From contig CM067344.1 in the NCBI GenBank assembly GCA_034190875.2, forward strand, positions 33,453,287-33,517,286: 64,000 bases of DNA, read 5' to 3'. Both the position numbers and the translations under genes were made by a program. This document shows, piece by piece, positions 43,060-54,500 of the stretch. The first letter of the stretch is position 1, and each line of letters starts with the position of its first letter. A model generated the notes under the pieces. The model ran no database searches, had not been told where the DNA came from, and was given only the letters and a program-made list of their open reading frames with translations. This DNA comes from Urechis unicinctus (lineage: Eukaryota > Annelida > Polychaeta > Xenopneusta > Urechidae).

Positions 43060-43445
43060 ATTTTATGTTAGTGTTTGTACTGTATGCTGTTGTGTTTTTC
43101 TTGTTATTCCACTATTCCATAGGGCATCATTAGTTATGTTTTTCATTTCCTGTGTGGTAAAAGTACTGTGTGTATGTATAACTTGGTGATTGTTCGTCCG
43201 TACTTGACCTCAGCCAGTCTGCCTTGGCATTTCTGTCGACCACCATCTTTGCTTTTCCCATCCCACCTTGCCCTTGTCTTTGTAATTTGTTATATTTGTG
43301 TATATTTTGTTTACTTGCTACCCTATTATCAGTGGTTGTGTACCCCAACCTTTGCTGTTCAATGTTATCTTTATCCTTTTTGTTTCCTATTCTGGCCTTT
43401 TAATAAAAAGCCCTATACAGCTGCATCAGTCGGCCAGTCCTATGT
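43060..43445 (+). other. Pyrimidine-rich segment with AATAAA, unidentified
   Basis: The plus strand is T/C-rich and reads TGTTAGTGTTTG near its start; AATAAA lies at 43,402-43,407. It falls in DNA that duplicated block A copy 1 lacks, so it arrived after that duplication or was lost from copy 1. It could be the 3' end of a retroelement or a solo LTR fossil, but I could not find matching ends or a target duplication. Confidence 0.3.
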
Positions 43446-45300
43446 GTAATTCTAATATCTATATTCCAGTCTTTTATATCAAAACACAAACAGCCATCAA
43501 ACATGTTGTTTATTGCGCAAGGTACAAGCAGCAAGCATTCAATTTTAGGTCGTCTAGATTCTTATTTGGCTTTGCGCCCAGGGGCTATGTGAATATAATA
43601 TATCTGTTAAATGGAGTTATAATCTCTCATAAATTACATCGTCCATTTATCCAGGGGACATAGGAAACGAAAATCTACTCGTGCCTCAGGACATATGCAG
43701 ATTTTGGGCAATGTCAGTAAATACACGGATGGTGCATACAAGCACTGGAAACAGTTTCTAACATTTTTACCTTGAATGAGCGTATTTTAGTAGGACAAAA
43801 CCAAAGGCTTTTTGGAGGCACCGAAGGAACAAATAATTTAGAATTACTGCAAAGGAAGCTCAATCAATTCATCTTTTCATTTCTATCACAAAAATGCTAC
43901 TGCTTGCTAAGAACCATACACTTGAGCAAATGCATTGCCGTTGTAGAAGGACCTAAATGTAATTTACTTCCTACCCCCGGGATATGTTTATAAGAGAAAT
44001 AAGAAAATAAATGCTCGGCAGCCCACTTAAATCTTCATCAATATGCGTATTCATTTGCATCAGTCAAAAAGCTGGAAGCAAACGAGTTTTATTGAGCAAT
44101 CAACGGTGGGAAAGCCCGGTCGGTCGGCGCCATTCATCGTTGTTTGCATCATGACTGGTGGTTTGTAGAAGAACAAAACGCTCATCAATAAGCTTTATCT
44201 GCTCGTGTGAAATAATATGTCGGTTAATAGATGTCACACACTAATTGTTCGGGATTGCATAGGGCATTTATCACAATGGGGAAGTAAATGTTCCTCGGGA
44301 TTTTCCAGAACAAATTTCACGTAACGTTCTTGACCAAACAAGCGCCATATCCTGATCAGGTCAATCGATGTACTGTTAATTTGCCGTTCCAGTCATATTT
44401 GATGAATCATGCAAAGCTGACGGTGGTATATATTTTGGTAAAATGAGTTATATTGTGTTATAAGGCGGGTGCAAGATGAGTGCCAATGACGGGGTATATT
44501 TGTGATTACATGGGTGGAAAATAGCATATTAATTCGCGCAGCTAATTATAGTTCGTACCAGCATCCAGATGTGTAGCTTTCGCGGCAAATGATATGTAGT
44601 TTTATAATTAAACTTTTCGTTTTCCATGATGGAGTCCGAGAGGAGAGAAGTACCGTTTAAAAGAATTCTTATTGCATTTGGCCTTATTCTAATCTAAAGA
44701 GACTAACAATTCTACCAATGGAGACAAATTAAGTGCAAAACTTATTCCATTGCCACTGATCACCATCGCTCGATATATCCGCCAAGCAATCGAAAATAAT
44801 GCAATGAGCTAGCGTCTCTTGTAAAACGATTCACGTCTAATGGCAACATGGTACACAGTAATGCATATGGCGTTATAGTCTTGTCCATATATGAAATAAA
44901 GCTATTAAAGGTTTGAGTACAATGCCTTCATATGTTTGTAGAATTGATTTTGTATAATAATATAATCTCTTCATCCGTTACAAGTTAAAATTACATTAAG
45001 CATTGTCAAAATAAATAACTGCTTCATTTTAAATTACTGTCGAGATATTATACGCATTGGGATTAGAGCCCAACTAACTTTCCAGGATAATTACTTTTCT
45101 CCGAGCAATCGGTCACAGCAACAGCTTGAATCGTGCTGATAAGCATGACATTAATAAATTTGGCAATCTTCGACAATGTAATATGATACAACATAGATTG
45201 CATTTATTTCCGAAAGCACACGGGTTGCTTAGAATATGGAAACACACACTGCTTATATAGTTTATCAACTCTTCAGCAATGGAGACTGAGAGGTTAAGAC

Positions 45301-46245
45301 GTGGGTATTGTACGATTTATGATTCTTTTGCCAAGGGTTTTCCATCTGTAAAGCAGAAATAGCAAAGCCTTGGAAGAGTTTATCTATGTTAAAAAAGCAT
45401 TTGAAAACAGTTGGGATGGATCGATGAAGCAAACAAGAATATGGCCGGCCGGAGATTGATAGGGAAACGTGATACAATATAATAACTATCGGCGTTGATT
45501 TACGTATGAAGACATATAATTAGTCACTGATTAAACATTATTCACAGCATCAGAATAATATCAACATGCTATTAGCATAGCCTACTTTTCTTGTAAAATC
45601 AACATGTAGCACAGCGTTGCCGTAAAATGTACATAATATCCATATGACATTATTTTTCCGTCGTCGTGATGAATTTATGCGTGGCGGCGATCATAGAGCC
45701 TACTTGTGTCTCACTTCTGTTGTACAGTAGAACGCACAAAGTTGTGCTTGAATCGAGTTAAATTCCTTAACGTGGGAATTGTATGATTTATGATTCTTTT
45801 GCCAAGGGTTTTCCATCTGTAAAGCAGAAATAGCAAAGCCTTGGAAGTCTTTATCTATGTTAAAAAAGCGTCTGAAAACAGCAGGGATGGATCGATGAAG
45901 CAAACAAAAATATGGCCGGCCGGAGATTGATAGGGAAACCACGTGATACAATATAATAACTATCGGCGTTGCTTTACGTATGAAGACATATAATTAGTCA
46001 CTGATTAAACATTATTTACAGCATCAGAATAATATCAACATGCTATTAGCATAGCCTACTTTTCTTGTAAAATCAACATATAGCACAGCGTTGCCGTAAA
46101 ATGTACATAATATCCATATGACATTATATTTCCGTCGTCGCGATGAATTTATGCGTGGCGGCGATCATAGAGCCTACTTGTGCCTCACTTCTGTTGTACA
46201 GTAGAACGCACAAAGTTGTGCTTGAATCGAGTTAAATTCCTTAAC
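45301..46245 (+). repeat. Recent tandem duplication, unit about 472 bp, two copies
   Basis: Copy 1 is 45,301-45,771 and copy 2 is 45,772-46,245. They are nearly identical apart from scattered substitutions and a 3-base insertion near 45,940. Both share the GGCCGGCCGG tract (a rare GC-rich site here) and end in GAGTTAAATTCCTTAAC. Minus-strand open frames of 70 and 83 codons across each copy share sequence only because the DNA is duplicated. This duplication is much younger than blocks A-C. Confidence 0.93.
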
Positions 46246-47680
46246 TTATCCTGCATAGGATTGCATCACTTCCCATCCACCGCAATCGCATTGGTTTAGT
46301 CAATATTTCAGTCCACCACATTTTAATAATTTGAACGACTTGAACTTAGCACGGTATATTATCTCAAGCAAAGTGGAGACTCAACATTTGTAATACTGTT
46401 GCCCCTTGGGCGGCCTTATTAGTAGATGCAAACAAACGTCGGGCCGATATAAACCCATAGACGTATCTACCACATTTGATAGCGTAGCGATTGATCTTTG
46501 CCATAGAATTAAAGATCAATAACGGTAAATTTGTTGACCATTATAGGCCTATAAGGGACCAGTGCTTAGATTCTTGTTAAATCGTTTTTTGCAGGTGCCC
46601 GCTTGTTCACGCCTTGCTAGACATATTACCTCAATCAAAACAGCATTTGAGTAATAGTTGGGTCGCTCGTTGTAGGGTCGCACGGGATTATGGTTTTGGA
46701 GTTAATTTAATTGTGCTGTGCGGCTAGTCTGACATAACCCTTAATCTGGATATCCTACGTATGTTATGTTTTGTCAAAGTACATTATAGCGGTTTAATAT
46801 CTTGCATATATATTATAGTTGTAGAGGTTCTTCGAAATGACTGGCTCAGCTCTATGTACCAAACTATTTGGAGCTGAATGTCATTCAATTGTGTATTGGC
46901 CTAAATATAAATGTGCTGGAAGTGATTATGGTTTATTACACAACATAGCTTCGTAGATTTAGCCTTCCCCGTCACGCAACGATAAGGGAAAGCTTCCACT
47001 TAAATGCTTATAATGTTTATAGCTATTATTCTATTTATACCCCTATATTCAGATATATAAAATCTAGCTGTTAGACGTGATAAACAGACAGCTTGTTATG
47101 CTTAAGTTTTGTAAACGGCTAGTGTGACATCCTCGTCAGTCCACTTGAAATTAACGACATCAATTACTGCCCCAATGATATAAAATGATCACATCGCGCA
47201 TAAGCATAGCGGAAATAAAATGGCATGCGCAGGTTCGACAGGCTACATTTAAGGCGATGGGCTCGTGGGTATTGGCGTTTCAACAACTTTCGCATGTGCA
47301 ATAAGATCATGCAAAACTACCATTCATCAGTGTGTCATGAGCATGTTTGTCACGCTTATTGTTTGATTTTGTACAATACTACATGACAAGATATGTTTCA
47401 TGACTTTCATTGCCCCTACGTTGCGGATTCCAAATGAACATACCAATTCAATCAATAGATAAGACAAAACCATTAAGCCCCCTATGACATTGCCGATGCC
47501 AATATAAGATATTTGATATCTTCGGAATTCCACTATAACCCATTGTGGCCACTCGTCTCGTAGGCTTGCATTGGAAACCGTTATATAGATTGTGAAGACA
47601 GCAGAACAGTCACAGACTGCTACAAATAAAAGAGTGAGGTATTCGATTTAGCCTTGCTGCTTGACGCTTTTCATTCGGTT

Positions 47681-49079
47681 TCACATCGTATTTGTACCAT
47701 TTGTACTTTTAATGACATATTACTGGAAGATTGCATCTCAAGTGTGAATCAAGCAGTTAACTGGCTAGTCAAGAGCCTTGACAAGTCCGTAAATGAATCG
47801 TAGAAACAAACAAGCAGCGAGCATATGCAACTTAAAACGCGTAAATGCTGCGGCTGCGGCATTGTATATCAATTTCGATTGTATCTCACCAGCTTGTTAT
47901 TCTATAATACTTATCATCCGAATCAGTAGACCTATGATTTTGTGCTTTAGATAAACGTAGAAAATGGTTGCATTATCTGGTATCAACAATGACAACCATG
48001 ATGGGCAATAATATTCCTTCCATATTTGGATAGCAGTACAATCTATGTGCTAAGCGACTGTGGTCATGGCATTGCCTTCGCTCGTTATATGTAGCCTGGA
48101 AGTATTTCAAAAACCAATTCGTGGACGTATTACAATTCCTTCCTTCCTTCCTAATGCCTGCAGAAATCGACAATGGGCACCCTGCATGATTCACTGCTCT
48201 TGCGGCTTCTCGATCAGTGCAAATCGCCAACAGCAATAATACACACCGTGGAAATATTCTTGGGATCTATACTAGATTAACGTTGTAATGTTGGCCAATT
48301 GATATATACTAATAATGCATGGTGCTGGGACAAATAAATACAAAAACTCTGGCGTAAAATATAATCGAGCTTTAATCTAAAATAACAATTACAGTCATCA
48401 GCGCTGATAGAATAAACCCATTTACAGTGATGCCCCATACCACCTGCCCACATAGTACAATTCACAATAATCGACTTTAATTGTGATGGACTGACTTATG
48501 GTTAGATGTGCGTTAATGTTCATCAATATTAGGTCCTGACGACAAAGGAAGCTGTATTCACTTGATTGTATGTGTTGGTTTTTGCATATATGACCTTCAG
48601 TGTCGTGTATGTACTCAAGCAATCGTTGATTACATCGAATGAATGTAAGTGTCCTCTTTCGACTACATCAAGACAATGTTGTATCGATAATATTGCCTTT
48701 GTTATGCGGCAGAAAATCGCATTGTTCACGTTTGTTTTCTCCGAAAAGTCGTTTGGGATTATTATTCTGTTTCCCGATGTTTTTTTCCAATAGCTCAAAT
48801 TCCTGGCATAATCCACATAGAGGTATAATCAACTGCTATTAATATGCCGGCTGCAATAATCAATCCGAATAACCAAAGAAGTCAGACCAAGCAGCGTTAC
48901 ACATCGGCCAAACATCAGTGCTATGAATCTCCATTGCAATCATAACAGTTATGCACTTAAGGCGCATACCGGATAGCCGATATCAAACGCTCTTGCTTGC
49001 ACGATATTATTCACACAAGTTTGGTTAATAGGTTAATCGAGTTAATGATTGAACAGCTCATTGAGCTATTTGCCATCAA
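47681..49079. other. No gene seen; sequence before the LINE
   Basis: Faintly continues the duplicated unit (counterpart about 21.0-22.8 kb). Frames of 60-95 codons lack motifs. Confidence 0.55.
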
Positions 49080-49988
49080 GTTGAGTATTGCACTGGTGTA
49101 TCCCTAACGTTATGGGTGCTGGTTGAACTGCGCACCTCTGGCGTCCTCTTGTAGGACTCCCATGGTGAGTGGGTAGGACCAGTGAAGAAATTCCTGTCAA
49201 ACACTATTGCACACAAACCCACACAAGATTGATTATTGTCAAAAAGGAATAGACCCAATCATACGGAGTCGGATTCTGACAACGAATTATTTTCTTCATG
49301 GCCCAGATTAACAGTCATCGCAAACAATGATCAGGATAGACCATTAGCATTGCTTAGCCCGTTTGCCATATATGAAGGGATTGCGGGGTTGGCTGGTGTC
49401 CCTAAAACAGTAAACAAGCATCCATCTGTCCATATTCTCGTGGAAGTAGACAGCCCAGTCACGCAAAGAATTGATTAAAATCAGCAATGCTGGTGGGTCT
49501 ATCCATCAATGTGACCCCTCTCAGGACCCTCATCACAAAAAGAGGAGTCATAAGACGTTTTGATTGAAAGCAGTGTGACAACTTGGAAGCCCTAAAGAGC
49601 AATAGGTCATACAGTACAAAAGAATCATAATAACGGAGAGAAACAGCCAACAGCCACGGTTATCCTGACTTTTGATAAATCTAAGGTGCCCAAAGCTGTC
49701 ATAGTCGGATACCGGAATGTTGTTGTAGAGACCTAAATTTCAAACCCGTTGCGGTGATTCAAATGCAAGCGCTTTGGCCACAGTAACATGAAGTGCTTCC
49801 GGGAGGGCCATAAAGAAGAGGAATGACAGCAATTCATCAAATGCATCAACTGCTCAGGGGACCAACCAGCATCTTCTCGCTTGTGTCCTACATGGATCAA
49901 GGAAAAAGAAATCCAAATGATCCGACATACCAGATATATCTCGTTCCATGAGGCACGTAAAATAGCGGCAGAGCACTACACCCTCACT
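49080..49988 (+). mobile_element. LINE (I/Nimb-like), 5' part with ORF1
   Basis: The 5' portion of a non-LTR retrotransposon split by the transposon. The 5' border is not visible; about 49,080 is a guess from the onset of GC-richer sequence. ORF1 and its zinc knuckles follow. The partner fragment starts at 55,634 in the same orientation. RNase H and the ORF1 style place it in the I/Jockey assemblage. Confidence 0.75.
49236..49988 (+). pseudogene. LINE ORF1 (gag-like, CCHC), N-terminal and central part, decayed
   Basis: The first frame reads SKRNRPNHTESDSD, then PLALLSPFAIYEGIAGLAG and HILVEVDSP, which I recognise as the start of the nucleic-acid-binding ORF1 of I/Jockey-group LINEs. It continues in other frames as SINVTPLRTLITKRGVIRR (around 49,500-49,555) and TFDKSKVPKAVIVGYRN (about 49,670). 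A zinc knuckle follows at about 49,753-49,794 (FKCKRFGHSNMKC, its first Cys codon now TGA) and a second at about 49,831-49,890 (KCINC, SRLCPTW). The segment ends EARKIAAEHYTLT at the TTAA. Several stops and frame changes show it cannot be expressed whole. Confidence 0.8.
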
Positions 49989-49991
49989 TAA
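49988..49991. repeat. TTAA target-site duplication, left
   Basis: TTAA directly precedes the transposon's AGATCA terminus. The bases to its left are LINE ORF1 coding sequence (FHEARKIAAEHYTLT). Together with the right copy it gives the 4-bp duplication expected of TTAA-targeting transposons. Confidence 0.85.
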
Positions 49992-50040
49992 AGATCAAAA
50001 CTAACGTTTTTTGGCATATCCGATAAATATGTTTCAAAAT
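49992..50040 (+). repeat. Left terminal inverted repeat, imperfect
   Basis: It begins AGATCAAAAC. Compared with the reverse complement of the right end, the outer six bases agree exactly, AAAC recurs with a one-base offset, and a second similar stretch of about 20 bases (ending GTTTCA here, GCTTCA at the right) lies at the same distance from the end. The repeat is diverged overall. Confidence 0.6.
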
Positions 50041-50193
50041 GTTGGAAAATATCTTTTAATCTAACCACGGTAGATAATTTTACATTCTCTCAAATACTTT
50101 GGACATAAATCCACTGAGAATGTGGTGCTCGGGTTTAATTCCGATTGAATTCCCTTTTCCATTTTGCACCAGTTGGTCGCTAGGAGGCAGGTC

Positions 50194-50216
50194 GCGTGAC
50201 GTAACGTTTGCGGCTC
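50194..50216 (+). promoter_or_regulatory. Left subterminal repeat with CRE-like TGACGTAA
   Basis: A 23-base stretch 202 bp inside the left end and about 100 bp before the ATG of the ballast-like gene. It matches the right-end stretch (55,438-55,460, minus strand) at 19 of 23 positions. Its core TGACGTAA is one base from the CRE/ATF site TGACGTCA. It may be a promoter element, a transposase binding site, or both. Confidence 0.6.
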
Positions 50217-50318
50217 GTCCCAAAACCAATTCGAAGGCGGCATTTCGGATGCTGAGAAAAATTATACGATCCGCGATTTTTTCCCTGAAACTTTCCATCC
50301 TACTGATTGATCTATTAA

Positions 50319-51509
50319 ATGTCGTCATCAGATGAAGATAACGAAGCCTCATTAAGTGAAATGAGGACTTATGATGTCCGTGGGTATCAATTTGAGCCCA
50401 CTCGATCGCGAAGAACAACCGAGTCAGATAATGATGTTTGGAGCTCAGAAACGGATTCCGATTCGGAAAATGAATGCAGCAAATGGGCTTTGACTTTCAG
50501 GCCAGTGGAAGTGTGGTGGGTAGGAATTTTTCGTCTCTATTAGTCTAAATGGATTAGAACCAGCAGAAATAACAATTCCGTGTTACAGGCCCAGGGTCTA
50601 TCTGGCCCACACACCCAAGTCAACAAATTCACCCAGCGCGTTCCCGAGCGATAATGACATGTATGATAATATATAGAATTGACTTGGGTGCCTGTGAACT
50701 GGCCACTTTCAGAATTTAGACGTACTGTAAATATATCTCTCATCAGTGTATATTTAAAAGACTAAGTCTACTCTTTTGCTCACATATAAAGTCAGAATGC
50801 TCAGAAGAATTTGTGAATCATGGACAAACATGGACTGCTGGGTCAGCTTTTGTTATGTGATTGATCTAACTTGGAGTTCAAAATGGCTTAAGCTTGATTT
50901 GGGCAACCTTTTAGGTGTAGCTGTAACAACTGCGATCAGATGACCACATTGCGGGAATGTGTTTGTTGTCGAAATTGCCCGAAGACTCTTGCAACAATGG
51001 AAGAGTGGCCATGTATGACTGAGCATCCAGGGTTCAAGTCCAACTGCTTGGATCATTACGTCCTGCTTGCATCTAAATTCGAGTACATACAGATCGATGG
51101 ACCTATAGGGGATGATGTTAACACAAATGAGTAAGTAATGCCTTTATTGAAGCACATATTATACACACAGCCCCTTCTGGACATGGACAATGTTTATCTT
51201 AAGTGTCCATGTAGTGCAATACATATGGAAATCAAGTTCAATGCTACATGACAACAAACCAGCAATACATTTGTATCTGGAGTACATAGTTGGAAAAAAA
51301 GAGGTAAAAAAAACATTATTTTCATATTATCAATTCTTTTTTGCTCCAGGTTATTCCGATATTCGGCCTATCGCCGTTTCATCTACTGGGTGTGGCACAG
51401 ATTAGGTAGACATAACAGAAAAGTATTGCCATCATGTGTAGTAAACAAAATAAGATCTACATTCCCAGACCCAGAGGGCCTTTACAGAGGATACCTAGAA
51501 AGTAGCTGA
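50319..51509 (+). CDS. P2X7 ballast-domain-like zinc-binding protein, 190 aa, 3 exons
   Basis: Exons are 50,319-50,515, 50,915-51,130 and 51,350-51,509. They join in frame (197+216+160 nt = 190 codons plus stop) with GTGGGT and GTAAGT donors and TTAG and CCAG acceptors. The start is the only ATG before the conserved N-terminus. Residues 1-60 are acidic and Ser-rich and hold YDVRGYQFEP (18-27), a motif I recall from multicopy invertebrate genes named P2X purinoceptor 7-like. From residue 66 comes WCSCNNC, then CVCC, a CMTEHPGF segment, YSAYRRF, LPSC and IRSTFP, ending YRGYLESS. This order matches the human P2X7 C-terminal ballast (WCQCGSC, CC, ACIT, CAYR, LPSC, IRKEFP, YSGF), which binds zinc and guanine nucleotide. 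There are no membrane segments, so it is not a channel. Its role in the transposon is unknown; the cysteines may bind zinc. No lesion was seen. Confidence 0.88.
51143..51148 (-). terminator. Poly(A) signal for the THAP transposase gene
   Basis: TTTATT on the plus strand is AATAAA on the minus strand. It lies 347 bp past the transposase stop and inside the last intron of the opposing ballast-like gene, mirroring the arrangement on the other strand. Confidence 0.5.
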
Positions 51510-54500
51510 GATTTTGTTAACATGATTGAAGCGGCATCGGTGTGCTCCCACAAGAATGTCCTTCGCTGGCTTTTCATATTGAGCAGCAATAGGAGGTGGA
51601 ACACTTCTTTCCACCGAAAGAACTTTTGCCAGTCTGTAACTGGGATATTTCTCACGGAGCAGAAACACTTCAGTAATGAGGTCGTCAACATAATCTGAAG
51701 CATAACCAGTTAATAAAAGATTAGTAATAAATTGTCTTTGTATCATTATATGGAATGTTTGGTCTTTTGTGCCAGTATAATTACCCTATGGGCATAGCGG
51801 AGACTCGTAATAAATTTATTTTAATAAATGCCAGCATTACATTATTGTTTAAGTCATATTTACAAATATGGAACAACAAATCCTGTTATATATACTAACC
51901 AAAAGTGATAGGAACTTTGACAGGCTTCACCACTGGATCCCCCTGTCTGGCCTTTGGAAAGGAAACTCCCTATTGTGCCTGGCCTTGTTGAGTAACTGCC
52001 TGGGCTCTATTAGAGTTTTCATTAAAATGCAAAACTGCAAGGAGTAATCTGGAAGTAAAGCACCAACAGTAGCAGATATAGCCTGGTGTTCTGGCATGCC
52101 TATGTGAGCTCATACACCAGCATGTCATATTTTACATCAGGTATTTGCAATATACACCACACTATAGTCACAGTAAAGCTCAATTAAATTACCTTGCTTC
52201 CATAGTGGCAAAGGGAAAGTGCACACTCTTGGGCGCAAAGAAGATCACCACCTTGTGGAAAGATTCTAAGCTGGAAGTCTGCTCAGACGGAGATAACCTG
52301 CCAATGTCTTTCAGAAGATGTTTGCTGTTCACAATAAGCTCCATTTCTTTGTGTGGCTTTGATCCTTAATAAATGAACATAAAATACAAGATACAAGTTA
52401 TATATGGTCATGCGTAAGGATGAGTGCCCTTACAAACTCTGCAACAACATTACCCCAGCTTTGTTTGCCCACTTCATATAAAAGCCAATAAATAACCTTC
52501 TCATGAATATGATATGTACTTGCTTTAAATCAGGAATAAACATTAACAAGCAATGGGGATTTATATTGGTGTCCGATTTTTTCCAGCCTTACTCACCCTT
52601 CTTCACCCAGTTCCTATCTTCCAATAGCTCATGTTCACATTCTGGGTAATCAGCTCCATGTCCACTGTGTTCATTGACCACATGTCTCGTCACTGACAGC
52701 CACTTTGCTCGAACCACAGCCTCGTCCCCATTGCTTGAAGCCGCGCACCAATAGACGTGGTTGGAAATACTTCTTGACCATTCACTTAAAATTTGACAGT
52801 CTTTCCGTTTTCCTTTGGCAAGCAACTTCTTCTTGACACCTGCCAGACAGTTACAACTTTACTATTACTTAAATATTACTTTAACTTGTAGTAGCAAGTA
52901 TACAGGTATGTGCCTGTAATATGTACACATGTCAAGTACCTATTTGGGTGGTCTTAAAGTATGAATATTATGTTATCTTTTACATTTTTTCATTATATTC
53001 ACTGCAATGCTACAATCAATATGAAACTAACCTTTGGCAACATGCCATACATCAAACCAATGCTGAATTTCAGGCTGCTCCTCCCTCAGGTACTTCTTGA
53101 CGCCTAAATGCCTGTCTGTGGTGATGGAACATATATCCAATCCTTTATCCACCAGAGATTTAATGGCAAGTTTGAGTCCTGCCAACTCCATTGCATTTGA
53201 GCTTTTCACCTGATTGCTCTGAAAAAATGACATGCCATTGGCAACTCAGTGACCACATAAAGTTATCATTTATAGTGTGACAAATGAATCCATAATCTCA
53301 CAAGTTTAGATATATAACCACTTAAATAGTAAAAAAAGCAATCCTTTTACCACTCCAAGTGTATCTAATAAAAATTTTAATTTCTTACCTGTAAAAGTTG
53401 CATCTCTAAAACCTTGGATGATTTCAGATCCATCAGGGTGTAACTGCCATATTTAGCAGTGTGACCAGGGGAACAACATCTGGCATCCCCTCCCAGGGAG
53501 ACGGGTTCTCCTTGGCGAGCTGCTGTCAGGCCAGCCTGTTGTTGCTGCCATACCCTCCTTGTAGCAGGCACCAAGTAATTCCTCTGCATGAGGTTAAAGG
53601 TATTGACTGATATGGATGGGATATTGAGATGTTTGAACATATTCACAGTTCTCACTGCACTACTGCCACTAGCAAAAATCCCTGAAGCCATCATCAGATT
53701 GCCAGCAGGCATAGCCCCAAGGAATGGTTGGCTTTCCCACAACCTTTTGTGTCCATTGACACAAACCTGCTCGAGAGCTACAAAGCTCCCACAAACTCTC
53801 TTCATAGCCACTCTGCATTGGGCTAGGCACAGGAAACATGAAGCCAGAAGTGTCTTAATGCAGCTTTCGTAGACAATGAACTTCTTTTGCCTTCGACCAG
53901 GGCCATCCTCTAGCTCAATGTCACTATAAAAACAAAGTTGTATGTGCTTTATTAGGCTTATGAGAGAGCACTGACTTTCATAAGTATGCAATACAATTCC
54001 ATTGTTTACAGGGGTATTTTCAAAGTAAACTGTCACTTACATTTCCTGATGCACTGCATGTTCATCCATATCATCCTCGTCACTTTCCATGTCGACATCA
54101 TCGTTAAAATCATAGTCTGGGTCCGTGCACATGTCATCTTCTTCGTCTGCTTCAAATTCCTCGCTATCACCTGATTCATCTGGGGGGTTGTACTGGGTGC
54201 CCCTGCTGACTGTTGATGGCTGAATACTGCACTGTGTCCCTACAAAGTGCTGTAGAACTGGGGAGACTTGAGTGCCCCTCGAGTATGTCCTTGTGCCAGG
54301 AAACAAGGATTTCTGTGTTTGCAGCGATTTATCAGCAGTCTGCATTTCAAAAAAATGAAAAGTTATGATTGATCCTGTTTCACAAGTAATTGCTTTATTA
54401 TAAATGCAAACTATTTAAGTTGAATAACGACATCCAGGTGACTTACAAGCAAACATGTTTGAATTCCAAACGATTTGCGGGAGCCCTCTACCGGTTCAGT

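Larger units (their letters stand above)
41440..47680 (+). repeat. Duplicated block A, copy 2 (expanded)
   Basis: Homologous to 18,100-21,040 but about twice as long. Extra DNA lies mainly at 41,640-43,440, where copy 1 has only about 160 bp, and at 45,301-46,245, a local tandem duplication. No gene recognised. Confidence 0.78.

Noticed and set aside
43060-43445. Solo LTR fossil
   Set aside because: No convincing matching ends, target duplication or neighbouring retroelement genes; kept only as an unidentified segment.
50319-51509. A genuine P2X receptor channel gene
   Set aside because: No transmembrane segments or extracellular Cys-rich domain; only the ballast-like region is present, inside a transposon.
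52145-52369. Plus-strand open frame of 74 codons
   Set aside because: It is the antisense shadow of transposase exon 7.
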